Position numbers and translations under genes: made by a program
Source of the DNA: Acidobacteriaceae bacterium
GTDB taxonomy: Bacteria > Acidobacteriota > Terriglobia > Terriglobales > Acidobacteriaceae
Direction: 5' to 3'
Assembly: GCA_003132445.1 (NCBI GenBank)
Contig: PKXU01000136.1
Span: 84,576 to 148,575, forward strand
DNA length: 64,000 nt
Notes under the pieces: generated by a model
What the model was told of the DNA's origin: nothing
Databases searched by the model: none
Seen by the model: only the letters and a program-made list of their open reading frames with translations
Part shown: in pieces, positions 1 to 8,828 of the stretch
Position numbering within the stretch: the stretch's first letter is position 1
Layout: every line of letters begins with the position of its first letter

Positions 1-1649
1 TTGGCCATCTGCTCAAATAACGCGTCGGGAATCGCTTCACGAAACGATCCGTGCTCAATCGAATCAGCCTGAGCCTGCACCGCGTCTGCAACGTCGCGGG
101 CGTCTCCTGTATGCACCGCCAACGGCAGATCGTCCGCATGAGACTGGCGCGCAATAGCATCGAACAGTCCTGTATCGAGACGGTTGAAAACCCGGCCGCC
201 GGCCCCCGCGTCGAGAATGGCTTTGATACAGTCGACGCCGCGCTTCTTCAGATCGTCTACTTGCTGCCGCGCTTCGTCGACGGAAGCTGGAAGGCGCAAG
301 GATTGCTTTTCAGCGTTGGCGCGAATATTGGGCGGCAGATCTTTGAAATACTCTGTTCCGTGCCCGCCCGGCGTAGTGAACATCGGCCCGCACGAGAATA
401 ACTCCGCACCCAGAGCTTCTCCGCCGTCGACGGTCGCTCGCACCTTGAGCACGCCGTCCAACCCATCACCGACACTGCGCACCGTGGTTACTCCGCTGTA
501 GAGATAGGCAGCCAGTTCGCGCAGCATATTCTTTCGCGGATCGTACATGCTCGTGTTGGTATAGAAGCCGCCGGGCGCTCCCAGATGAACGTGCACATCA
601 ATCAGGCCGGGAAGAATTGTTTTGCCCACAGCCTCTACGACTTCAGCATTTACCGATTTCGGCTCCGGCCCGGCCCCTTCGTAAACTTCGGCAATTTTTC
701 CGGCGCGCACCAGAACGGCTCCATTCTCAATGACTTTGCCGCTGCCCACAAAGATGCGCGCCCCGCGTATCAGATAGGTATCGCCGCGGGCGAGTTGACG
801 ATTCAACACCTTCGTTTTCGCGATACCGCTGCGCGTGTGTATCTGCCATGCGCCCAGCAATAAAAACGGAGCAAGCACCGCCAGCAGCCAGAGTTTTGCC
901 GAGGCGCGAATCTTTTCTTCTTTTTCCCAGCGAAATAACTTGTACGCGATAAAAAGGCCAACGGCGGTGGTCAGAATGAGCGCTAACATCGACTCGCGAT
1001 TCGCCCAAAGTCCTTCGTGCCGTAAGAGCATTCCCTGAATGCCGGTCACCATGTAACTTGCGGGAACGAACTGTGTAATCACCAGCAGCCACGGCGGAAA
1101 CATGGATAGTGGAAACGTCGCGCCGCTCAGAAATAGCATCGGCAGATAAATCAGCTGTACGATCAGCTGGCTTTCCTGCATCGAGTTGACAACCGAAGCC
1201 AGTATCAAGCCGATGGCGCGAAAGCCGGCAATCGCTACGGAAATGAAAATCAGAATCGATCCCATTGACTGGGGCCATGGCATTCCATACAAAAAATGTG
1301 CCAGCGTGAGAATGAGAATCACGTTCGGCATGTAAAGAATCCAGCCGGTGACCACGGAAGCGATCAGCAAAGGAGCTGGAGTGATGGGCGTAACTTTATA
1401 GCGCCGCAGAATGTTGGCTTCCCGCTCCTGAACAGCGCGAATACCCGCGCCCATCAAGCCGTTGCCAAGGATGCCGATAATCAGAACCATGGCGATGACC
1501 ATGGTGATGGCCGCGCCGCGCTCGGCGTGCATCGCCTGTCCGAAAATGAAAAAGAAAATGAGCGGGAAAAGGTAGTTGAAGAAAATGACAGAACGGTTGC
1601 GCAGAGCCAGCTTCAGGTCGATCGCGATAAGAGCCTTGTAGCTTTTCAT
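1..1649 (-). CDS. ABC-2 type exporter permease fused to a C-terminal amidohydrolase (imidazolonepropionase-like); partial, runs off left edge
   Basis: Manual translation from ATG at 1649 (MKSYKALIAIDLKLALRNRSVIFFNYLFPLIFFFIFG...) stays open through ...WLLAVLAPFLLLGAWQIHTRSGIAKTKVLNRQLARGDTYLIRGARIFVGSGKVIENGAVLV...GLIDVHVHLG...DSIEHGSF... to base 3. The ORF is absent from the track, consistent with having no stop inside the window. Start overlaps the stop of the upstream ATPase gene (ATGA). Confidence 0.85.
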   Translation of the reverse strand, partial: MKSYKALIAIDLKLALRNRSVIFFNYLFPLIFFFIFGQAMHAERGAAITMVIAMVLIIGILGNGLMGAGIRAVQEREANILRRYKVTPITPAPLLIASVVTGWILYMPNVILILTLAHFLYGMPWPQSMGSILIFISVAIAGFRAIGLILASVVNSMQESQLIVQLIYLPMLFLSGATFPLSMFPPWLLVITQFVPASYMVTGIQGMLLRHEGLWANRESMLALILTTAVGLFIAYKLFRWEKEEKIRASAKLWLLAVLAPFLLLGAWQIHTRSGIAKTKVLNRQLARGDTYLIRGARIFVGSGKVIENGAVLVRAGKIAEVYEGAGPEPKSVNAEVVEAVGKTILPGLIDVHVHLGAPGGFYTNTSMYDPRKNMLRELAAYLYSGVTTVRSVGDGLDGVLKVRATVDGGEALGAELFSCGPMFTTPGGHGTEYFKDLPPNIRANAEKQSLRLPASVDEARQQVDDLKKRGVDCIKAILDAGAGGRVFNRLDTGLFDAIARQSHADDLPLAVHTGDARDVADAVQAQADSIEHGSFREAIPDALFEQMA

Positions 1650-2575
1650 TGGCGCAGGCTCTTTCCGGTCATCTCGATGAAGACATCTTCCAGGCTCGGC
1701 TGTTTCAGGCGAACGTCGGTGAGTTCGAGCCCTTGCTGGTCAATCCACTTGACCAGATCGACAAGCGTAGCTGCTGGGCGCCGCGAGTGTACGGTCAGTG
1801 TATGGCCAGTGGAATCCAGAATGCTCTCGGTAGCTTGCGCCCATGTCGGCCTGGATTCAGGAAACGGCGTGGCGCAAGTTACTACAATGCTCGACGCATT
1901 GCGGCTTTGCTGCTGCAGGCGGCTCGGCGTATCGAGCGCGATGATCCGGCCTTCGTCAACGATGGCAACTCGGTCGCACAAGCGCTCAGCCTCTTCTATG
2001 TAGTGCGTGGTCAGTAGAATCGTTCTCTGTTCCCGTTTTAACTCTTCGAGCAGTGTGTGAATTTCAGCCCGGACCTGCGGATCGAGCCCGGTGGTAGGCT
2101 CATCGAGAAAAATGAGTTGCGGATCGTTAATCAGCGCCAAAGCCAGCGCCAGCCGCTGCTTTTGACCTCCAGACAAGGTTTCATAAAAGGCATTCCTCTT
2201 TTCTTCGAGCTGCAACCGCTTGAGCAACTGTTCAGGATTGACGTTGCGGCTATAAAAGGACGCGAATACATCCATCGCTTCATGAACTCGAATTTTCGCC
2301 GGCAGATTCGTTGCCTGGAGGCACACGCCGATGCGATCTTTAAGCCGTTGGCGCTGTTTGTCGGGATCGAAACCGAGGACAGTGACCTGACCGCCTGTGC
2401 GCGCGCGCAGTCCTTCGAGAATTTCAACCGTCGTCGTTTTGCCAGCGCCGTTAGGTCCCAGCAGCCCGAAGACTTCGCCCTGCTGAATTTCGAAGTCGAT
2501 TCCTTTCACGGCCTCGACCGGTCCATAGGACTTCTTGAGGCCCTGCACCGAAATTGCTGGCGAAGCCGAACTCAT
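1646..2575 (-). CDS. ABC transporter ATP-binding protein (ABC-2/DrrA type)
   Basis: Walker A GPNGAGKTTT, signature LSGGQKQR, Walker B LIFLDEPTTGLD. Confidence 0.95.
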   Translation of the reverse strand: MSSASPAISVQGLKKSYGPVEAVKGIDFEIQQGEVFGLLGPNGAGKTTTVEILEGLRARTGGQVTVLGFDPDKQRQRLKDRIGVCLQATNLPAKIRVHEAMDVFASFYSRNVNPEQLLKRLQLEEKRNAFYETLSGGQKQRLALALALINDPQLIFLDEPTTGLDPQVRAEIHTLLEELKREQRTILLTTHYIEEAERLCDRVAIVDEGRIIALDTPSRLQQQSRNASSIVVTCATPFPESRPTWAQATESILDSTGHTLTVHSRRPAATLVDLVKWIDQQGLELTDVRLKQPSLEDVFIEMTGKSLRQ

Positions 2576-2635
2576 AAGGTGACCGACAGGCTGGGGAAAG
2601 CGACAGGCTACCGGAGAATGAAGTGGGAGTCAAAA

Positions 2636-3433
2636 TTACATCCCCAGCAGGTTATTTTGCAGTTTGGCGTAACCGTGTTCTCGCGCCCATAGATCCAGGG
2701 GTGCCGAGGCGAGTTCGTCGACGAGCGGTTCGGCGCGTCCGTTCTTCGTGAGATCCACGCTCTTGATATAGGTCTTGCACGCGTCACAACATTCCACGCG
2801 GATGTAATCGAATTCGCTGGCGGTGAATACCGAAAGCTTCTTATCGTCTTCACCGCCGCACCCCGGGCAAACAATTCGGCGAAATTCCCATTCGGCGAGG
2901 CAAAAAGAACAGATCATGGAACGCGCGCCGCCATCTCCCATCTGCCGCAAAACTCCCAGGCCAGGCTTGCGATTGCAAAACGGACACAGCGCGAGCGCGC
3001 TGCGAGCCGGGTGAGCAGGCGCTCGAGAACGCAAAAGTTCAGCGTAGGGCTGAAGAAATGCTAAGGCCAGCAGGCCTTGTGCGTCGGAGAATGAGGGGGC
3101 GATCCAGACATGTTGCAGCAACTCGGAACAGAAGCTCTTGCCGCGCGTGCGCAATTCGCGGCTCAATTCGCCCAACGACTTCGGACCATGCGCTTCCGCT
3201 ACAGAAAGAAATGACTCAAATCTGGAACTGAGAGTCTCCACTTCATTCGCACTGAGTTCGGCGTGAAAGGTAGATCGGGATTCTCCAGGGAGCCCGTTGG
3301 CCAGCCGCCGATTTAAGTCTTGCTGATAGCTGGCAACGTGAGCGTAGTAGCCGAGCATTTCCCTGGCGAATGGATGCTCGCGGGCAAGCTCCTCCGCGCG
3401 CTGGATACGACGCTGCCAGGAAGAGACAGTCAT
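2636..3433 (-). CDS. fdhE: Formate dehydrogenase accessory protein FdhE
   Basis: Four CxxC pairs (CPFC, CSFC, CPGC, CDAC) in FdhE-like context, divergent from the fdo operon; ATG at 3433 preferred over the longer track start at 3688. Confidence 0.85.
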   Translation of the reverse strand: MTVSSWQRRIQRAEELAREHPFAREMLGYYAHVASYQQDLNRRLANGLPGESRSTFHAELSANEVETLSSRFESFLSVAEAHGPKSLGELSRELRTRGKSFCSELLQHVWIAPSFSDAQGLLALAFLQPYAELLRSRAPAHPARSALALCPFCNRKPGLGVLRQMGDGGARSMICSFCLAEWEFRRIVCPGCGGEDDKKLSVFTASEFDYIRVECCDACKTYIKSVDLTKNGRAEPLVDELASAPLDLWAREHGYAKLQNNLLGM

Positions 3434-3784
3434 TGTCAGATTGAATGGTGTCTCGAGTGAAATGGCAAGCGCGGCCACAAACGCGCTACGACGTTGGCTG
3501 TAAGTGAATTTCGCATTATAGCATTCGCGTTTCACAGATTGTTTGCTTTGGAAGCCGCAGCGATTATGTTTCGTGCACGGCCGGCTTCCATTCCAAGGCA
3601 AGCTGGAGGAGTGCCAAGCCTGCGCCTGCGATCTTACGCCGGAGCCGTGTCGATTTGTGAATAGAATGTGAATACGGATTCTTTCCATTGACCGCTTTGC
3701 GGTCTGGGCTTATAGTTCTCGACGTCAGAAGGCGCGAATCGGCTGTCTAAGGCTGGATGCGCAGACTGATCGCCGGAGGTTTTA

Positions 3785-6700
3785 ATGGAATTCTCCCGCA
3801 GAACATTTCTGAAGGGCAGCATCCTTGGCGGAGTGGGTATTTCGACGCTGGGATTCGACCTGACTCCCGTCTACGCCCAAACTCAGAATCTGAAAATTTC
3901 GCGCGCCAGCGAGACGCGCAGTACTTGCCCGTATTGCTCGGTAAGTTGCGGCGTGATCATTTACACGCTGGGCGATAAGGCGAAGAATGCGATTCCCCAG
4001 GTGGTGCACGTGGAGGGTGATCCCGATCATCCGATTAACCGCGGAACGCTTTGTCCTAAGGGATCGTCGCTGGAACAAGACATTATGAATGACCGGCGGC
4101 TGCTGAAGCCGCAGGTGCGGCGGCCGGGAGCGACCGAGTGGGAAGACATTTCGTGGGATCAGGCGTACGCCGAAATCGCTCAAAAGGTAAAGAAGACGCG
4201 CGACGATTCCTTCATTGAGAAAGATGCGAACGGACATACCGTGAATCGCTGCGAGGGAATTGCGTTCACGGGCGGCTGCACCGACACCAACGAGTTCAAT
4301 TATCTGGCGGTCAAAAGCATGCGCAGCCTGGGGGTCTGCTACCTGGAAAACCAGGCCCGGGTTTGACACGGCCCTACGGTCTCCAGTTTGGGGCCAACAT
4401 TCGGACGCGGCGCAATGACCAATGGCTGGATCGACATCAAGAACACTGACATGATGTTGATCATGGGTGGGAATCCAGCCGAAAACCATCCCTGCGGCTT
4501 CAAATGGGCCATTGAAGCCAAGCTGCATCGCAACGCGAAGACGATTGTGGTCGATCCGCGACTGACGCGCACGGCCGCGACCGCGGATATGTATCTCCAG
4601 ATCCGCGCTGGGGCCGACATTGCTTTTCTGGGCGGGCTCATTCATTACGCCATTCAGAACAATCGCATTGCCCACGACTATCTGGTCAATTACACGAATG
4701 CGGCGTTCATCATCAAGGATGGATTCAAGCTTCCCGACGACGGGCTGTACTCCGGCTTTGATGCGGAGAAGCAGGTCTACGACAAGGCTACGTGGAATTA
4801 CGAAGAAGGCGGAGATCTGGCGGGGAAGCCGGTCATGCCGACGCCTGCGGCTCAACAAGAGCAAGCCGCGCACGCTAAGGGCAGCGATACCGGCCAGGGG
4901 CAGGGCCTGCAAGGAGCGGGTCCGGCGGGGGCGAAAGGCGGAGCCGCGGCAGTACCGCTATTGCCACCGAAGACGGCTTACGATCTGACCTTGCAGCATC
5001 CACGCTGCGTGTTTCAACTTTTGAAGAAGCAGTATGAACGCTATACGCCGGAGATGGTGGAGCGCATCACGGGCATTCCGCGGGACCAATTTCTGAAGGC
5101 GGTGGATCTGTTTACGTCCGTCCGCAAAGACGGCGACATGACGAAGGTCGCCACGATTATTTATGCGGTGGGCTGGACGCAGCACAGCTTTGGCACGCAG
5201 ATCATCCGTGCGGCCGCGATGATACAGCTCCTGATGGGAAACATTGGGCGGGCGGGCGGAGGCGTCAACGCGCTGCGCGGGCACTCGAACATTCAGGGCG
5301 CGACCGATATGGCCGGCATCTTCGACAATCTGCCGGGCTACCTGAAGATGCCGAGTCCCACTGATACCGATCTGGCGACCTACCTGAAGCGCATCACTCC
5401 CACGGTTGCGAAACCGGATCCCTGGGATTCCTTTAACTACTGGTCGAACACGCCGAAGTTTGCGGTGTCGTTTCTGAAGGCGATGTACGGTCCGGCCGCG
5501 ACCAAGGAAAACGACTACGCCTTTCACTATGTGCCCAAGATCGACCGCAACTATTCGTGGGTGAACATCTGGAACGACATGTACGAAGGCACGGTGAAGG
5601 GCATCTTCGCCTTCGGCATGAACGGCGTCATGATTGGGCCGGATTCCGAGAAGAATATCAACGCCCTGAAAAAGGCGGACTGGCTGGTGGTTTGCGAAAT
5701 TTATCCGGACGAGACCAGCGAATTCTGGCAGGCTCCGGGCATCTCGACCGACGAGATGAAGCAGATCAATACGACCGTGTACCGGCTTCCGGGCGCGGGG
5801 TTTGCTGAGAAGGATGGAACGTTTGTAAATTCGGCGCGCTGGCTGCAATGGAAGAACGTCGCGCTACCCCCTCCGGGACAGTGCAAGCTGGACCAGGAAA
5901 TTCTGGCGACGATCTTTTTGAAGGTACGCGAGCTTTATCAGAAGGACGGCGGAAAATTTCCTGATCCGATCCTGAATGCATCGTTCGCGTACACAAATCC
6001 ATACAGTCCGTCATTGTCGGAAGTCGCCAAGGAGATCAACGGAAAAGCGACTGCGGACATCACCGATCCGAAAACGAATACGACCATCAAAGCGGGACAA
6101 CAGTTGCCGAGCTTCGCCTGGCTCAAAGACGACGGCACAACTTCCTCCGGCAATTGGCTGTACTGCGGATCGTGGACTGAAGCCGGTGCAATGACGCAGC
6201 GCCGCGGTACCGAAGATCCATCCGGCCTGGGAGTCTATCCGAACTGGGCGTGGTCTTGGCCGTTGAACCGGCGGGTGCTCTACAACCGGGCCTCGTGCGA
6301 TGTTGAGGGCAAACCGTGGGACGCGACTCGACGGCAGGTCTGGTGGGATGAATCGAAAAACTCCTGGGCGGGAGTGGACGTTCCCGATTTCAAGGCCGAT
6401 TCTCCGCCGAAAGACCACATGGGACCGTTCATTATGAATCCGGAGGGGATTGGCCGCTTGTTCGTACCGTTGGGAGCGATGGCGGACGGACCATTTCCCG
6501 AGTTCTATGAACCGATCGAGAGCCCGATTCTAAATCCTCTTCATCCGAATCAATCCACGAATCCGGTGGTGAAGAAATACAAAACCGATGCCGACAAGTA
6601 CGCGATGCCCGGTCAGGAATTCAACGTAATTTGCACCACCTACCGATTGACCGAGCACTATCATTACTGGACCAAGAACAATCCCATGAACGTGCAACTA

Positions 6701-7021
6701 GTTCCCGAGCCGTTCGTGGAAGTTCCAGCCGAACTTGCCGATCGCATGGGAATTTCCGGGGGAGAAAAAGTCAGAGTCACAAGCGCGCGCGGCCACTATA
6801 TCGCCAAAGCCATGGTCACGCGCCGCATTCGGCCGATGAAGATCGACGGCAAAGAAATGTTTCAGATCGGCATTCCCATTCATTGGGGATTCCGTGGCAT
6901 TGCGGAAGACGAAGGGAAAACAGCAAGGACTCTGACAAATCAGTTGACTCCGACGGTCATCGATCCGAATGCATTCACGCCCGAGTTCAAAGGATTTCTG
7001 GTGAAGATCGAAAAGGTGTAG
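3785..7021 (+). CDS. fdoG: Formate dehydrogenase major (alpha) subunit, selenocysteine-containing, Tat-exported
   Basis: Tat motif SRRTFLKG, Fe-S motif CPYCSVSCG, ...YLENQARV-[TGA 4364-4366]-HGPTVSSLGPTFGRGAMTNGWIDIKN. Track ORFs 3785..4366 and 4388..7021 are in the same frame on either side of the UGA, as in FdnG/FdoG. Confidence 0.95.
4364..4393 (+). promoter_or_regulatory. Sec UGA codon with bacterial SECIS-like hairpin
   Basis: TGA + 14 nt (CACGGCCCTACGGT) + CTCC-AGTTT-GGGG stem-loop with GU in the apical loop; spacing resembles the E. coli fdhF SECIS. Confidence 0.8.
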
Positions 7022-7053
7022 AGGCGCGTGGCCCGAAACAACGAGCACACAGA

Positions 7054-7962
7054 ATGAGCGACCGGAAGACACTTCAGATCAAGCAAATCTCGGGACACTC
7101 CGGGCCGTCGCCCGGCTTCGACATGCAGCGCGATGCCGAAGTCTGCAAGCTCATCGACACCACGATTTGCATTGGTTGCAAGGCATGCGAGGTCGCCTGT
7201 GTCGAATGGAACGACATGCCGTTCAGTCCCACCACCTTCGACAATACCTATCAGACAATGCCAGCCACGCGCTGGAATTTCTGGAACCTGATTAAGTTCA
7301 ACGAGCACCAGCGTGAAGACGGTACCATCCAGTGGCTCATGCGCAAGGACCAGTGCATGCACTGCGCCGATCCCGGCTGCCTGCGCGCTTGTCCCGCGGA
7401 TGGCGCGATTGTTCAGTACACCAACGGCATCGTCGATTTCCAGCAGGAAAACTGCATTGGCTGTGAGTACTGCGTCTCGGGATGTCCCTATGACATTCCG
7501 AAATTTAATCCCGCAACGAAAAAGGTGTATAAGTGCACGCTTTGCTCCGATCGCGTCGGCGGAGGCTTGGAGCCTGCCTGCATCAAAGCGTGTCCTACGG
7601 GCTGCCTGAAGTTCGGCACCAAAGACGACATGAAATACATCGCGGAAGAGCGCGCCAAACAACTGCGCGAGAATTTTGGATTCGAAAAAGCCGGCGTGTA
7701 CGATCCGCAATCAATCGGCGGCACGCACGTAGTTTACGTTTTGCATGACGCGGAGAATCCGGAGCGCTATGGGGGCTTGCCGAGAAATCCGGTCATCCCA
7801 TGGAGCTATACGGTCTGGAAGTGGTTGTTCAAACCCGTGCTCGGGACCTTCGCGCTGTTCGGATTAGTAGGCGTGCTGTTCCATTACGTGACGGTGGGGC
7901 CGCGACTGCCGCAACCGCAGCCGCCGCTAAAAGACTCTACGCCGCGAGAGAAGGAGATCTGA
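7054..7962 (+). CDS. fdoH: Formate dehydrogenase iron-sulfur (beta) subunit
   Basis: CIGCKACEVACVEW, CMHCADPGCLRACP, CIGCEYCVSGCPYDIP, C-terminal TM helix; internal ATG 7054 fits better than the track start at 6631. Confidence 0.93.
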   Translation: MSDRKTLQIKQISGHSGPSPGFDMQRDAEVCKLIDTTICIGCKACEVACVEWNDMPFSPTTFDNTYQTMPATRWNFWNLIKFNEHQREDGTIQWLMRKDQCMHCADPGCLRACPADGAIVQYTNGIVDFQQENCIGCEYCVSGCPYDIPKFNPATKKVYKCTLCSDRVGGGLEPACIKACPTGCLKFGTKDDMKYIAEERAKQLRENFGFEKAGVYDPQSIGGTHVVYVLHDAENPERYGGLPRNPVIPWSYTVWKWLFKPVLGTFALFGLVGVLFHYVTVGPRLPQPQPPLKDSTPREKEI

Positions 7963-8708
7963 TGTCGACTGCCATTGAACGCTTCGACGATAAAGCTCGC
8001 GACGCCTTCGACCGGATGGGGCAGAACGAAGTCTACGAGGGCGAATTGCTGCGGCATCGGGTTTATACGCGCTTCTTGCATTGGATGGTCGCTCTATTCT
8101 TTTTCCTCGCGTTGTTCACCGGTTTCGGAATTTACATGCCGTGGCTCTTCCGCTGGTTCACTCCCATTTTCGGAGGCGGCCCACTTGCACGCGCCATGCA
8201 TCCCTGGTTTGGCCTGGGATTCGTGGTTTTCTTCGCGTTACAAATGCTGAACTGGATTCAGCCGATGACATGGACTGCAGCGGACACGAAATGGATTCGC
8301 AATTTGCGAAGCACCGTCAGCGGCAAAGAAAAACAGGATCCTCCCGACACCGGCTTCTTCAACGGGGGGCAGAAAGCGCAATTCTGGGAGATCGTCGGCG
8401 GCTCAGTGGTTTTTCTGATCACCGGAATTATTTTGTGGAAGGGCGCGCGCACCTTCGGATGCTGGCCTGTGGCAATTAGCTATATTCTCCACGACATCTC
8501 CGCCGTGATCATGCTGGGCGGAATCTTCATCCACATTTACCTCAGCACTATCGGAGAACCCGGCACGTTTCAGGCGATGATTCGTGGCGCGGTGAGCGAA
8601 GCGTGGGCCTGGACGTTCCATCCTGCCTGGTACAAAGAAGTCACCGGGCGCGATCCGGTCCAGGCGTGTGAAGAAGCGCGCAAGCGCGGCCAGATCGCGA
8701 AGCAGTAA
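7962..8708 (+). CDS. fdoI: Formate dehydrogenase cytochrome b556 (gamma) subunit
   Basis: Four-TM cytochrome b-type protein (RHRVYTRFLHWMVALFFFLALFTGFG), TGATG overlap with fdoH. Confidence 0.92.
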   Translation: MSTAIERFDDKARDAFDRMGQNEVYEGELLRHRVYTRFLHWMVALFFFLALFTGFGIYMPWLFRWFTPIFGGGPLARAMHPWFGLGFVVFFALQMLNWIQPMTWTAADTKWIRNLRSTVSGKEKQDPPDTGFFNGGQKAQFWEIVGGSVVFLITGIILWKGARTFGCWPVAISYILHDISAVIMLGGIFIHIYLSTIGEPGTFQAMIRGAVSEAWAWTFHPAWYKEVTGRDPVQACEEARKRGQIAKQ

Positions 8709-8828
8709 CCAGCACCTTGGTAAAGAAACTTAAGCTGATCTGCAGGCAATCCCGGCAGCGGCCGCGCGCTCACTGCCATTTTGGTTTACTCTAGGTAGTT
8801 TTCCATTTGATTTCAGAGGGGGCGCCAA

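Noticed and set aside
3782-4912. 376-aa minus-strand ORF opposite formate dehydrogenase
   Set aside because: Antisense shadow of high-GC coding sequence; no recognisable domain, while the plus strand is clearly fdoG.
4958-5848. 296-aa minus-strand ORF opposite fdoG
   Set aside because: Antisense shadow ORF rich in Arg/His with no domain.
4388-7021. Separate 877-aa oxidoreductase starting at 4388
   Set aside because: It is the continuation of the 3785 ORF after a Sec UGA, not an independent gene.
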